Origin: Aldehydirespirator sp965203635
GTDB taxonomy: Bacteria > Actinomycetota > Acidimicrobiia > Acidimicrobiales > Aldehydirespiratoraceae
Length of the DNA stretch: 64,000 nucleotides
Reading direction: 5' to 3'
Assembly (NCBI GenBank): GCA_965203635.1
Contig: OZ241903.1
Location: 682,001 to 746,000 of the forward strand
The translations under genes and the position numbers were made by a program. Under the pieces are notes generated by a model. That model made no database searches and was not told where the DNA came from. It saw nothing but the letters and a program-made list of their open reading frames with translations. Shown one piece after another: positions 7,855 to 17,306 of this stretch (its first letter is position 1; every line of letters starts with the position of its first letter).

Positions 7855-8922
7855 GTGACCGTTCCCGCCGGGCAGCGAGCCGAACCCCCCGCCGAGCTGA
7901 CCGCCATCGCGGCCAGGGTCCAGATCCGCCTCGGCGAGATCCTGGCCGCCGAGCGCCAGGAGTGGGCCGCACTGGACCCGAGCCTCGACGAGCCGCTCGG
8001 CGACCTCGCCGACATGGTCCTGGGCGGGGGGAAGCGCATCCGGCCCGCCTACTGCCACTGGGGCTGGCTGGTAGGCGGCGGGGATCCGAGCGGCGACGGC
8101 GCCCTCGACGGCGGCTGCGCCCTGGAGATCCTCCACGCCTTCGCGCTGGCCCACGACGACGTCATGGACGGCTCCGACACCCGGCGGGGCGCGCCGACGG
8201 TGTGGCGAAAGTTCGTGCAGCGCCATCGCGCCAGGGAGTGGCGCGGCGAGGACCGGCGCTTCGGCGAGGCGGCTGCCGTGCTGGTGGGAGACATGGCCAT
8301 GGTGCTCGCCGACCGAACCCTGGGGTGGGTGTCCCCCGAGACCCGGGCAGTGTGGGACGGGCTGCGCACCGAGCTCAACATGGGCCAGTACCTGGACGTG
8401 GTCGGGGGCGCCCGCGGCAGCGCCACCGCGGACGAGGCCCGCAAGATCATCGAGCACAAGACGGCCCGCTACACGGTGGTGCGGCCACTGCAGCTCGGCG
8501 CCGCGCTGGCCGGACGGCCCGACCTGGCCGAGCCACTGGCCCGCCACGGCCTTCCGGTGGGCTTGGCCTTCCAGCTGCGGGACGACATCCTGGGCGCGTT
8601 CGGAGACCCGGCCGCCACCGGCAAGCCCGTCGGCGACGACCTGCGGGAAGGAAAGCCCACGCTGCTCATGGCCATGGCGAGAGCCGCCGCGACCCCGCCA
8701 CAGCTGGCACTTCTGGACCTGGTCGGCTCCGAGATGGACGACGAGACGGTGGCCGAGATCCAGCAGGCGATCGTCGACACCGGCGCCCTCGCCAACCTCG
8801 AGAATGAGATCTCAGAACTCCTGGAAGAGGCCCTCGGCGCGCTGGAGGCACTGCCCGATGTGCCCGCCGCCAAGGAGGCCCTTGCCGCCACCGCTCGCTT
8901 CGTCGCCACCCGCCAAGCCTGA
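7855..8922 (+). CDS. Polyprenyl diphosphate synthase (trans-isoprenyl)
   Basis: 355-residue enzyme of the geranylgeranyl/farnesyl diphosphate synthase family, condensing isopentenyl diphosphate with allylic diphosphates. First aspartate-rich motif is HDDVMD, preceded by GGGKRIRP; the second is seen as QLRDDILGAFGD. KPVGDD and LREGKPTLL are typical of actinobacterial GGPP synthases. The GTG at 7855 follows a palindromic repeat directly and has no ribosome site, so a start slightly further in is possible. Product chain length cannot be told from sequence alone. Confidence 0.9.
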   Translation: MTVPAGQRAEPPAELTAIAARVQIRLGEILAAERQEWAALDPSLDEPLGDLADMVLGGGKRIRPAYCHWGWLVGGGDPSGDGALDGGCALEILHAFALAHDDVMDGSDTRRGAPTVWRKFVQRHRAREWRGEDRRFGEAAAVLVGDMAMVLADRTLGWVSPETRAVWDGLRTELNMGQYLDVVGGARGSATADEARKIIEHKTARYTVVRPLQLGAALAGRPDLAEPLARHGLPVGLAFQLRDDILGAFGDPAATGKPVGDDLREGKPTLLMAMARAAATPPQLALLDLVGSEMDDETVAEIQQAIVDTGALANLENEISELLEEALGALEALPDVPAAKEALAATARFVATRQA

Positions 8923-8969
8923 ATTCGTCTGCACACCGGCGGTGGACTAGAACCTTCCGGGGGTAGACG

Positions 8970-10376
8970 ATGACGTTGTCAGCGGAGCTAGCGAGCATCG
9001 TCGGCGGCGACCGGGCCGAGACCGATCCGGCGGCGATCGGGGCTCGGCTGCGCGACAACTCGTGGCTCTCGCCGGTGCTGTCGGGGTACATCGACGCCAT
9101 GGCCGGAGCCTCCACAGGCGGTTCGCTCGGGGTTGAGGCCATCGTCGGTCCGGCCGACCTCGAACAGCTCGCCGCCTGCGTGGCCGCGGCCTACCGGCAC
9201 GACACGCCCATCACGATGCTGGGTGCGGGCACCTCCAACTTCGGACAGTCCATACCCATGCGAGGCGGGATCGTGATCGAGCTCAGCCGCCTGTGCGAGA
9301 TGGACGACCCGGCCGCAGCCGCCGACAGCGGCCGCATCACGGTCGGAGCGGGTGCCCTCCTGGGGCGTGTCGACGCTGCGGTCCGCGCCCACGGCGCGGA
9401 GCTCCCGGTGGTGACCACCACCTACGCCGCCTCCCACGCGGCCGGATGGGTGGCCGGAGGCCATGTGGGGCTGGGCAGCTCGTCCTGGGGCACGATCTGG
9501 GACGGCAACATCGTCGGGGCCACCGTCATGACCTGCGAGGCGGAACCCCGGCTGCTCGACCTCGACGAGGACTCGGTCGAACCGGTCCTCCACGCCTACG
9601 GAACGACCGGGATCATCACCGACGTCACGTTCCGGCTGGTTCCGGCCCGCACCTGGGTGGAGATGGTGGCCGCCTTCCCCCGCTTCGACGGCGCGGCCCG
9701 CTTCGTGGTCGACCTCGCCGAGCAGGCCGAGGGCATCCGGGTGGCCGCGGCCCAGGAGCCGACGCTCACCCCGGCCTTCACCGCCCTGGCCGACGACGCG
9801 GCCAACGACGAGGCCCTGGTCATGGCCATCGTCGCGGACTCCGAGACCGACTTCGTGAACGCTCTCGCCGCGGCGCGCGGCGGCCGATTCATCCCGTGGC
9901 AAGGCTTGGGCGCGTCCCGCCGGCCCACCCTCGCCTACATGGTCTATGGCCACCGCATGCTGTGGGTGAAGAAGCTCTTCGCCTCCGCCGCATTCCTGCA
10001 CTGCTACCTGTCGGAGTCGCGGCCCGTCGACCAGCTGCTCGCCATCAAGGCGCGGTTCGGCGAGCATTGCCTGGTGGAGCTGAAGTACATCCGGTCCCGC
10101 TGGCTTCGCGAGCGCTGGGGGCAGTCCGGCGACGGCGTGATCTTCGCACCGCTGGTGGGGATGGCGAACGGGCGCGAAGACCTCGACGATCTGCTCGCCT
10201 TCTGCGACGACATCGGGGTGGCGTACCAGAACCCGCACACCTTCTTCCTCGACGAGCAGGGGCTGTTCGCCGATCCGGGGCTGCTGCACCGCTTCAAGCG
10301 CCAAGCGGATCCCAAGGGGCTGCTGAATCCGGGCAAGCTGAGCGACGAGCCCTCGACCGCGGTAGGAGTCCGATGA
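8970..10376 (+). CDS. FAD-linked oxidase (GlcD/VAO fold)
   Basis: 468-residue flavoprotein with the PCMH-type FAD domain (about 55-235: TMLGAGTSNFGQ, GRITVGAGALLGRVD, YGTTGIITDV) and a C-terminal cap ending LLNPGKLSD, as in glycolate/D-lactate/alkyl-glycerone oxidoreductases. It probably oxidises a 2-hydroxy acid or a related alcohol. First gene of a run with tight junctions: its stop overlaps the next start (ATGA). A TAGAAC box lies 8949-8954. Substrate not identifiable. Confidence 0.82.
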   Translation: MTLSAELASIVGGDRAETDPAAIGARLRDNSWLSPVLSGYIDAMAGASTGGSLGVEAIVGPADLEQLAACVAAAYRHDTPITMLGAGTSNFGQSIPMRGGIVIELSRLCEMDDPAAAADSGRITVGAGALLGRVDAAVRAHGAELPVVTTTYAASHAAGWVAGGHVGLGSSSWGTIWDGNIVGATVMTCEAEPRLLDLDEDSVEPVLHAYGTTGIITDVTFRLVPARTWVEMVAAFPRFDGAARFVVDLAEQAEGIRVAAAQEPTLTPAFTALADDAANDEALVMAIVADSETDFVNALAAARGGRFIPWQGLGASRRPTLAYMVYGHRMLWVKKLFASAAFLHCYLSESRPVDQLLAIKARFGEHCLVELKYIRSRWLRERWGQSGDGVIFAPLVGMANGREDLDDLLAFCDDIGVAYQNPHTFFLDEQGLFADPGLLHRFKRQADPKGLLNPGKLSDEPSTAVGVR

Positions 10377-10795
10377 TCATCGACCATGTGGCCCTGGAAG
10401 TGGACGACATCGACGAGCGCGTCCAGCGGCTGGAGGCCGCCGGTCTGCGCGTGCTCCGCCACGGCACCCGCCACAGCACCGGCCAGCGGATCGTGATGAT
10501 GGGCGACGGGACCGGCAACAAGCTGGAGCTGATCGAGGCCGAGCCGGACCCGGAGGGCGGCACCCGCGAGGCACCCGCGTTCGCCCATCTCGCGCTGAGA
10601 ACCGACGACGCCGACGACGCCCACCGCAGACTGCAGGCAGCCGGCTTCGAGAGCAGGTCCGAGCCCCACGACCTGGCCGCAGCCCGGGCCCGTTCGGCCC
10701 TGCTCGACAGCGGCGGCGGCTTCCGGGTGCAGGTGATCTCCTACGACGACGACAGCCCGGACGCCGCCACCTGGGACCAGGGCGGGAGCGGGTAG
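10373..10795 (+). CDS. VOC-superfamily protein (glyoxalase/epimerase-like)
   Basis: 140-residue vicinal-oxygen-chelate protein with two beta-alpha-beta-beta-beta modules. His5 in IDHVALEV, a glutamate in KLELIE, the second-module FAHLALR and a late ISYDD region are in places expected for metal ligands, recalling methylmalonyl-CoA epimerases and lactoylglutathione lyases. Start overlaps the upstream stop (ATGA); the next gene begins 5 nt downstream. It is likely an isomerase or lyase within this catabolic operon. Confidence 0.8.
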   Translation: MIIDHVALEVDDIDERVQRLEAAGLRVLRHGTRHSTGQRIVMMGDGTGNKLELIEAEPDPEGGTREAPAFAHLALRTDDADDAHRRLQAAGFESRSEPHDLAAARARSALLDSGGGFRVQVISYDDDSPDAATWDQGGSG

Positions 10796-10800
10796 CAGCC

Positions 10801-11589
10801 GTGGACCTTGGACTGGCGGGACGTGAAGCCCTGGTGGTGGGAGGCTCGGCCGGCATCGGTCTGGCCACAGCCCGTCTGCTGGCAGCCGAGGGAGCCTCAG
10901 TCACGATCGCGGCCCGCGACGCCGACCGGCTACAGGCAGCCGCAGCAGACATCGAACGGACCACGGCCTGCGAGGTCGAATGGTTCTGCGTAGACGTGAC
11001 CGGCGAGGACGCCGAGGCTCAACTGGGGGCGCGCTATCGCGACGGCCGCGGCCTCGACGTGCTGGTCGTCACCGTCGGCGGTTCCATCCGGGGCCGGTTC
11101 GACTCCTTCGGCGACGACGCCTGGCACGACAACTACAACATGAACGTCATCGGACCGGTGCGGGTGGTTCGCGCCCTGCTGGGAAGCCTGGAGGCCGGCC
11201 GCGCTCCGGCGATCGTGCTGCTGGGAGCGGCCGGGGCCAAGATGCCCTACGTGAACCAGGTTGTGTCCAACGTCCACAAGGCGGGGCTGCTGGCTCTGGT
11301 GAAGACCCTGTCGCACGAGCTGGCCGGCAAGGGCGTCAGGGTCAACGCCATCAGCCCGGGACGGACCCTCACCCGGCTGTGGCTGGACCGCGCCGAGCGG
11401 CTCGCAGCCGAGCAGGACACCACGCCCGACGAGGTGATCGAGGAGTTCGCGGCCGAGATCCCGCTGGGCCGCTTCGCCGAGCCCGACGAGATCGCCCAAG
11501 CAGTCGTCTTCGTGGCCTCCGAGCGGGCCGGCTACATCACCGGCCAGTCGATCTCAGTGGACGGCGGGATCGGCCGGGGCCTGCTGTGA
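10801..11589 (+). CDS. SDR-family protein lacking the usual catalytic tyrosine
   Basis: 262-residue Rossmann protein with the cofactor motif GGSAGIGLA, VGGS for the NNAG position, VNAISPGR and a C-terminal SVDGG. At the normal YxxxK position the sequence is SNVHK, so lysine is kept but tyrosine is replaced by serine, and the catalytic serine position reads LLGAAG. A known SDR branch resembling 3-oxoacyl-ACP reductases has the same substitutions; activity may be altered. GTG start; its stop overlaps the next gene (GTGA). Confidence 0.8.
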   Translation: MDLGLAGREALVVGGSAGIGLATARLLAAEGASVTIAARDADRLQAAAADIERTTACEVEWFCVDVTGEDAEAQLGARYRDGRGLDVLVVTVGGSIRGRFDSFGDDAWHDNYNMNVIGPVRVVRALLGSLEAGRAPAIVLLGAAGAKMPYVNQVVSNVHKAGLLALVKTLSHELAGKGVRVNAISPGRTLTRLWLDRAERLAAEQDTTPDEVIEEFAAEIPLGRFAEPDEIAQAVVFVASERAGYITGQSISVDGGIGRGLL

Positions 11590-13406
11590 GCGCCCCGTCG
11601 GCGATGACTCGGCGGCACGAGGCCGTCCAGTATGCGCTGAACGAGATCCGGAGCCTGCGGGACACGCTCGGGCCCTCGGACGAACTGCTCGACGCGGTCG
11701 GCCCCGTGCTGGCCGGACTGGCCCTGCACGACGACCTGTTCGACACCGAGACGTTCCCGGTGGACCCCGGGGCGCTGATGACGATCTACGAGCTGAGCGT
11801 CGATCCCGACGGCCGGCTGGGCCTGTACGCCTCGGCCGGGCTGCCCGGCAAGTCTCAGCCCCCGCACGACCACCGCACCTGGTCGGTCATCGCCGGGGTG
11901 CGGGGCGCGGAGCACAACCGGTACTTCGAGCGCATCGACGACGGCCGCGACCGGGAGCAGGGCCGGCTGGAGCCCCGGGGCGAGCGCACCCTGCGGCGGG
12001 GCGACGCCAACGGCATGATGGGCGACGCCTTCCACACGATCCGGGTCCTCGACGAGGGCCCGGCGATGCATCTGCACCTCTACGGCTACCCCCTGGACCG
12101 CCTCGACGGCCGCATCTACTTCGACAGTCCCGCCGGCGGCGTCGAGCACCCCTTCATGGGCCGACCCGATCTGCGCACCGCCAGGGTGACCGCCGGGGAG
12201 TTGGCCGCCATGGGCGCCGACGGCGAGGAGTTGGCCGTGCTCGACACCCGCGACGTCGCTGCCCACGCCTGCGGCCATGTCCCGAGCTCGTGCCCGGTGC
12301 CGGCCTCAGAACTCGAGGTGCGGCTGTCCGGGCTTCTGCCCCGCCGAGCGGTGAGGGTGGTGGTGATGGGCGAGGACGACATGGCTGCCCATCGGGCCGG
12401 CCACCGGATCCGCAGGATCGGCTTCACGAACGTGGCGGTGCTGGCCGGCGGCGTCGAGTCCTGGCAGCAGGCCGGCTACGAGGTGCACGATGGGATGCAC
12501 ACCATGTCCAAGGCCTTCGGCGAGCACCTGGCCCACGCTCGGAGCACCCCGATGATGGCAGCCGACGAGCTGCGATCGCGGCGCGAGCAGGGTTCGCCGA
12601 CAGCGCTGGTGGACTGCCGGCCCGAGCCGGAGTTCACGGCCCGGCATGTTCCCGGTGCGGGCCACGCCCCCGGCACCGAGCTGCTGGCCCGGGTGCTGGG
12701 GATGGACCTCCGGCCCGGCACGCCGGTAGTGGTGAGCTGCGCCGGGCGCACGCGCTCGATCATCGGCGCCCAGACGCTGATCGACGCGGGGGTGGCCGCC
12801 CCCGTGCTGGCCCTGGAGAACGGCACTATCGGTTGGGAGCTGGCCGGGGAAGTTCTCGACTCGGGCGCGGTGGAGGAAGCCCTGACCCCGCCCTGCTCCA
12901 GCGCGCTGCAGGAGGCGGCGGACCGGGTCCGGGACTTGGCCGACCGGCACGGCGTGCCGGTCATCAGCGAGGTCGATCTGGCCACCTGGCAGGCCGACGA
13001 TTCCAGCACGACCTATGTGTTCGATGTGAGTTCCCCTGCCGGCTACGAGGCCGGGCATCGTCCCGGATTCGCCTCCGCGCCCGGTGGCCAGTTGCTTCAG
13101 GAGCTGACGGCTCGCACCGCGGTGCCGTCGGCCCGCATCGTGGTGGCCGATTCCGACGGTGTGCAGGCGCTGATCACGGCCTACTGGCTGCGGCTGATGG
13201 GCCGCGACGCCTACGCCCTGCCGGACGCCAACCGGGGCCGCTGGCTGGAGCCGGGTGCCGGCGCCGCCGCCGAGTTGGCCCGACTGGAGAAGCCGTACGA
13301 GCGAATCGAGGGTCGCCTGGAAGCCATGCAGGGCTACATCGACTGGGAGCTGGACCTGCTCGACCGGGTCGACGCTGACAGTTTCGACCTGACCCATGGG
13401 ACCTGA
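11586..13406 (+). CDS. Cysteine-dioxygenase-like cupin fused to rhodanese domains
   Basis: 606-residue fusion. Residues about 1-190 resemble a cysteine dioxygenase-type cupin: PPHDHRTWSVIAG supplies the two histidines and HLHLYG a third iron ligand. Three rhodanese-like modules follow (about 195-300, 310-430, 450-570). Only the middle one has an active-site cysteine (VVVSCAGRTRS); the first has VVMGEDD and the third VVADSDG at that place. A role in thiol oxidation plus sulfur transfer is inferred. The GTG at 11586 overlaps the SDR stop; an ATG at 11604 is an alternative. Confidence 0.82.
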   Translation: MSAPSAMTRRHEAVQYALNEIRSLRDTLGPSDELLDAVGPVLAGLALHDDLFDTETFPVDPGALMTIYELSVDPDGRLGLYASAGLPGKSQPPHDHRTWSVIAGVRGAEHNRYFERIDDGRDREQGRLEPRGERTLRRGDANGMMGDAFHTIRVLDEGPAMHLHLYGYPLDRLDGRIYFDSPAGGVEHPFMGRPDLRTARVTAGELAAMGADGEELAVLDTRDVAAHACGHVPSSCPVPASELEVRLSGLLPRRAVRVVVMGEDDMAAHRAGHRIRRIGFTNVAVLAGGVESWQQAGYEVHDGMHTMSKAFGEHLAHARSTPMMAADELRSRREQGSPTALVDCRPEPEFTARHVPGAGHAPGTELLARVLGMDLRPGTPVVVSCAGRTRSIIGAQTLIDAGVAAPVLALENGTIGWELAGEVLDSGAVEEALTPPCSSALQEAADRVRDLADRHGVPVISEVDLATWQADDSSTTYVFDVSSPAGYEAGHRPGFASAPGGQLLQELTARTAVPSARIVVADSDGVQALITAYWLRLMGRDAYALPDANRGRWLEPGAGAAAELARLEKPYERIEGRLEAMQGYIDWELDLLDRVDADSFDLTHGT

Positions 13407-13440
13407 ACCGGCCGATCCGGCGCCGCAGCCGCCCATCCTC

Positions 13441-13493
13441 CGAAATTGGTGCGAATTGTGGGCCCATAGGGCACATTTTCCGCATCAATTTCG
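13441..13493. repeat. Nested palindrome after the rhodanese fusion
   Basis: Arms CGAAATTGGTGCG (13441-13453) and CGCATCAATTTCG (13481-13493) pair over 13 bp with one G-U. Inside is GTGGGCCC-ata-GGGCAC, an inner stem with a GG bulge. Same architecture as the elements at 17307, 19281, 28489 and 49503. Possibly a terminator for the 8.97-13.4 kb operon, without T-tract. Confidence 0.65.
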
Positions 13494-13517
13494 GGAGAAG
13501 GGTCTGGAACTCGGGCC

Positions 13518-14537
13518 ATGAGTCCAGCGGTCGGGGTCTACGTCAACAACCGGGCCGCGGTGTTCGGGGGCGACCGGTTCGGGCTCGACGACCTCCTGTC
13601 GCTAGCCCGCCGGGCCGAGGAGTGCGGGTTCGCGTTCGTGTCGGTGGGCGACAGCGTGCTGGCCAAGCCCCGGTGGTCGCCGATCGTGACCCTGGCCGCG
13701 GTGGCCGAGGCCACCGACACGATCGGGCTGGCCACCGGGATCCTCCAGCCTCACCTGCGCCATCCGGTGACGGTGGCCCAGGAGTGGGCCACGCTCGATG
13801 CGCTCAGCGGCGGGCGCACCGCGCTGGGCGTGGGATTGGGCACCGGCCCGCCCGAGTTGGTGGACGCCGAACTGGCCCTGGTCGGGCTCAACCGCCGGCG
13901 TCGGGCCAGGGCCTTCACCGAGGCCATCGAGGTGATCAAGGCGCTGTGGGCCGGCGACGGGGTCGACTACGAGGGCCGCGTCTACCAACTGAAGGACGCG
14001 TCGATCGGACTGCGTCCGGTGCAGCGCCCGGCTCCGCCGGTCCTGATCGCGGCCGGGGTGTTCGTGGCGTCGCAGCAGGGCTTCGGCCCCAATGACGTCT
14101 TCGACGAGGCGCGGGCGTCCACCTTCGTGGGGCGGTGGGACCGGGTCGCCCGTCTGGGCGACGGCTGGATCACCGGCATGGCCACACCGGAGGAGCTGCG
14201 GGCGGGCCGGGAGTCCATCGCGGCCGCGGCGGAGGCCGCCGGGCGCGACCTGCCCGACCCGTTCGATGTGAGGGTGAACCTGTTCCTGCTGGTGGGCGAT
14301 GACGCGGACACGGCCCGGGTCGAGGGTGCGGCCTTCATGGAGGACTATCACCGCCGCCCCATGGACGACGCCAGCATCGACCGCTGGCTGGTCTGCGGCC
14401 CGGCCAAGGCCTGCGCCGAGCGCTTGGACGCCTACGTCCAGGCGGGTGCCACTTCGTTCCAGTGCGTGCTGGCGACCGTCGACCAGCAGGCACAGATGGA
14501 GTTAGTCGCCACCGAGTTGCTGCCTCTGCTGAGTTGA
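13518..14537 (+). CDS. LLM-class flavin-dependent oxidoreductase
   Basis: 339-residue luciferase-like TIM barrel, probably F420- or FMN-dependent, as common in actinobacteria. Segments AEECGFAFVSVGDSV, GLATGILQPHLRHP, GGRTALGVGLGTG and GDGWITG are typical. Substrate unknown. It follows the catabolic operon after a palindrome and ends in front of a small hairpin, so it may be its own transcription unit. Confidence 0.85.
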   Translation: MSPAVGVYVNNRAAVFGGDRFGLDDLLSLARRAEECGFAFVSVGDSVLAKPRWSPIVTLAAVAEATDTIGLATGILQPHLRHPVTVAQEWATLDALSGGRTALGVGLGTGPPELVDAELALVGLNRRRRARAFTEAIEVIKALWAGDGVDYEGRVYQLKDASIGLRPVQRPAPPVLIAAGVFVASQQGFGPNDVFDEARASTFVGRWDRVARLGDGWITGMATPEELRAGRESIAAAAEAAGRDLPDPFDVRVNLFLLVGDDADTARVEGAAFMEDYHRRPMDDASIDRWLVCGPAKACAERLDAYVQAGATSFQCVLATVDQQAQMELVATELLPLLS

Positions 14538-14552
14538 GCCGCTCTCGAGAAC

Positions 14553-14567
14553 CGGACTTCGCGTCCG
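14553..14567 (+). terminator. Short GC hairpin after the LLM gene
   Basis: CGGAC-ttcgc-GTCCG, a perfect 5-bp stem with a 5-nt loop, 16 nt after the stop codon. No T-run, as often in GC-rich actinobacteria. Confidence 0.4.
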
Positions 14568-14607
14568 TTGGCTGAGGTCAGTAGGTTGCGCGTCGATAGG
14601 GGGAGCC

Positions 14608-15690
14608 GTGAGCACTGCTAGAGCTGCGACGCTGCTGGGGCCTGAGCGCCTGGAGATCCGGGAGTACCCGGTGCCGGACGTGGCCGACGACGGGGCCCTG
14701 TTGCGGATCGGCGTCGGCGGAGTGTGCGGCACCGACGTCAAGTACTTCCACGGCCGCATCGACATGCCCTACCCGGTGATCCTGGGCCACGACATCTTCG
14801 GCCGGGTCGAGCGGCTGGGCCGGGCCGCCGCCGCCATCCACGGTGTGGCCGAGGGCGACCGGGTGATCCTCAAGGGCTCGCGGGGCTGTGGCCACTGCCG
14901 GGACTGCCGCGACGGCGCCCCCCGCTTCTGCCCCCAGCGCACCCTCTACGGCAGCGCGACGAGCGCAGCCGACCCGCCCCACCTCTTCGGTGGCTTGGCC
15001 GAATACCTGTACGTGAACCCGGACGCCGAGCTGTTCAAGGTGGACGACGCCATGAGCGACGAGGCCGCGGTGCTGTGCGGGTCAGTGATGGCCAACGGCT
15101 ACCAGTGGGCCATCCTGCACGGGGGCGTGACGTTCGGCGACACCGTGCTGATCCAGGGGCCGGGCCAGCAGGGCCTGGCCTGCACATGGGCGGCCCGGGC
15201 CGCGGGCGCGGCTCGCATCATCGTGACCGGCGCCGCGGCCGACGCCGACCGGCTGGACCTGGCCCGCCGGTGGGGCGCCGACCACACCGTCGAGGTCGGT
15301 CACACCGACGTGATCGAGGCGGTGGCCGACGAAACCGGCGGGGCCATGGCCGACGTGGTGGTTGACGTGAGCGGCAGCCCGGCCGCGCTGGAGCCGTCTA
15401 TCGCCGCGTTGCGCAAGCGGGGCACGCTGGTGCTGGCCGGGCTCAGCGGCAGCCGGCAGGTCCCGGTCGACATCGATGCCTTGGTCTGGAACGAGATCAA
15501 GGTGCAGGGAGCGTTCACCGCCGGCAGCCCGGCGCTGCGGGCGACAATGGAGCTGATCGAGTCGACCGGTTTCAAGCCCGAGGAGATGATCAGCCACACG
15601 TTCGACCTCGACGACACCGAACTGTGCATCCGCGCCATCGCCAACGAGATCGAAGGCATCTACCCCACCAAGGCAATAATCCGACCATGA
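14608..15690 (+). CDS. Zinc-dependent alcohol dehydrogenase (MDR)
   Basis: 360-residue medium-chain dehydrogenase. Catalytic-zinc cysteine in GVCGTD and GHD at the usual GHE position; structural zinc set RGCGHCRDC...FC; Rossmann glycine motif GPGQQG. Oxidises an alcohol to aldehyde or ketone with NAD(P). The GTG start has GGGGGAG upstream and a TAGGTT box at 14582-14587. It is convergent with the ketone-carboxylation operon; supplying its ketone substrate is an attractive but unproven idea. Confidence 0.85.
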   Translation: MSTARAATLLGPERLEIREYPVPDVADDGALLRIGVGGVCGTDVKYFHGRIDMPYPVILGHDIFGRVERLGRAAAAIHGVAEGDRVILKGSRGCGHCRDCRDGAPRFCPQRTLYGSATSAADPPHLFGGLAEYLYVNPDAELFKVDDAMSDEAAVLCGSVMANGYQWAILHGGVTFGDTVLIQGPGQQGLACTWAARAAGAARIIVTGAAADADRLDLARRWGADHTVEVGHTDVIEAVADETGGAMADVVVDVSGSPAALEPSIAALRKRGTLVLAGLSGSRQVPVDIDALVWNEIKVQGAFTAGSPALRATMELIESTGFKPEEMISHTFDLDDTELCIRAIANEIEGIYPTKAIIRP

Positions 15691-15706
15691 CCCCGCCCTA
15701 GCTGGA

Positions 15707-17269
15707 TCAGGTGAGGTTCAGGATGGTTGGGCCTTCGGTGTGGCGGAGTTGGGGTTTGTTGACTTTGTGGGTGGCGCCTTTGGGGAGTTCGTCGAGGATT
15801 TCCAGGTAGCGGGGTTGGCAGAAGTCGGGGATGGTGGCCTGGCAGTGGCGCTGCAATGCCGCCGGATCGATGGTCTGGCCGGGCTCGGGCACCACCACCA
15901 GCTTGACGTCCTCCTCACCCAGTTCTGAGGGCACGCCCACCGCGGCGCACTCGGCGATCCCGTCGAAGGCGGAGACTGCCCGCTCGACCTCGGTGGAGGA
16001 GATCATCTCGCCTCGGCGGCGGATGGCGTCGGCGATCCGGTCGACCCAGCGGATGTAGCCGTCGGCCTCGATGGTGGCCAGGTCGCCGGTGTGGAACCAC
16101 CCGTTGCGGAACGAAGCCTGGGTGGCCTCAGGCTGGCGGTGATAGCCCGTCATCATCACGCCCGGCACTCGAGGTCTCACCACCAGCTCGCCGACCGTGC
16201 CAGGGGGCAGCTCGTTGTCGTCCGCGTCCACCACCGCCACCTCGTACTGAGGCACGGGACGGCCCGATGCCCGGTAGCGCATCGGATCGTCGGGGCTGGT
16301 CGTCGAGAAGTGCCCGGTCTCGGTCATCGCGAACCCGGTGACCAGCCTCAGCCCGAACCGCGCCTCGAAATCGGCCCGGCGCTCCATCGGTATTCCCGCC
16401 GCGCCGTGCATCATCCGCACGTCGTGGTCGCGGTCGGCCGGGCCGGGCTCCTGACGCAGCAGGATCGATGACACCGCCCCCACCACACCCACTTCGGTGG
16501 CCCCCGCGGCGCGCACCTGGTCCCAGAACGTGCCGGCCGAGAAGCGCGACACCAGCGCGGCCCGACCGTCCACGACCAGGGCTGTGCCCAGCGTCGAGAA
16601 CCGGGCGTTGACGTGGTACAGGGGCAGCGCCGAGAACAGCACGTCGTCGGCGGTGAGCCCCCACTGCTCGATCTTGATGCGAGCCTGCTCGATGGGGAAC
16701 GCCTGGGGCAGCACCGCTCCCTTGGCCGGCCCGGTGGTGCCCGACGTGTAGATGATGTTCATCGGATCGCCCGAGCTCGGCTTCCTGAACGGCGGCGGCC
16801 GGTCGCCCGACCCCCGAAGTTCGCCGTAGTCGACGAGCCTCACACCATCCGGGGCCCGTCCCCCGCCGCGCAGCACCGCAGCCTCTACGTTTGGTGCAGA
16901 CGGCAACTGCTCGGCAACCCGGTCGGCCAGCGAGCCGTCGACAATCAGCACCCGCGCACCCGAGTGGTCCAGCACATGAGCGAGCTGCGCTCCGCGCAAC
17001 CCCGCATTGACCGGGCACTCGACCGCCCCCAGCCGCAGCAGGGCCAGCATGGTCACCACCGCCTCGGGATGGTTGGGCGACATGTGGCCGACCACCTCAC
17101 CCCGAGCCACTCCGGCGGCAGCCAAGCCGCCAGCCAGGCTCTCAGCTGCCTCGATCAGCTCCGCCCAGGTCCACCGCCGGCCGTCGAAGTCGAGCACCGC
17201 TCGATCAGGATGCTCGTCAGTCCGCTTCTCGCACAACGACCACAGATCTCTGTGCTCAAGGCCGCTCAT
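15707..17269 (-). CDS. Acyl-CoA ligase (class I adenylate-forming)
   Basis: 520-residue ATP-dependent CoA ligase. A3 motif YTSGTTGPAKG, A5 region TGFAMTETG, A7 HTGDLATIE, A8 hinge WVDRIADAIRRRGEMIS and the C-terminal lysine region ATHKVNKPQL are all present. Closest in style to crotonobetaine/carnitine-CoA ligases, so the substrate is a carboxylic acid of modest size. It is the last gene of the minus-strand run from 26.6 kb and could activate the beta-keto acid made by the carboxylase. The four-copy palindrome array lies 38 nt upstream of its ATG. Confidence 0.85.
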   Translation of the reverse strand: MSGLEHRDLWSLCEKRTDEHPDRAVLDFDGRRWTWAELIEAAESLAGGLAAAGVARGEVVGHMSPNHPEAVVTMLALLRLGAVECPVNAGLRGAQLAHVLDHSGARVLIVDGSLADRVAEQLPSAPNVEAAVLRGGGRAPDGVRLVDYGELRGSGDRPPPFRKPSSGDPMNIIYTSGTTGPAKGAVLPQAFPIEQARIKIEQWGLTADDVLFSALPLYHVNARFSTLGTALVVDGRAALVSRFSAGTFWDQVRAAGATEVGVVGAVSSILLRQEPGPADRDHDVRMMHGAAGIPMERRADFEARFGLRLVTGFAMTETGHFSTTSPDDPMRYRASGRPVPQYEVAVVDADDNELPPGTVGELVVRPRVPGVMMTGYHRQPEATQASFRNGWFHTGDLATIEADGYIRWVDRIADAIRRRGEMISSTEVERAVSAFDGIAECAAVGVPSELGEEDVKLVVVPEPGQTIDPAALQRHCQATIPDFCQPRYLEILDELPKGATHKVNKPQLRHTEGPTILNLT

Positions 17270-17306
17270 GACCTGCTACCCACAGTCGCACGAGCGGCAC
17301 CGACCG

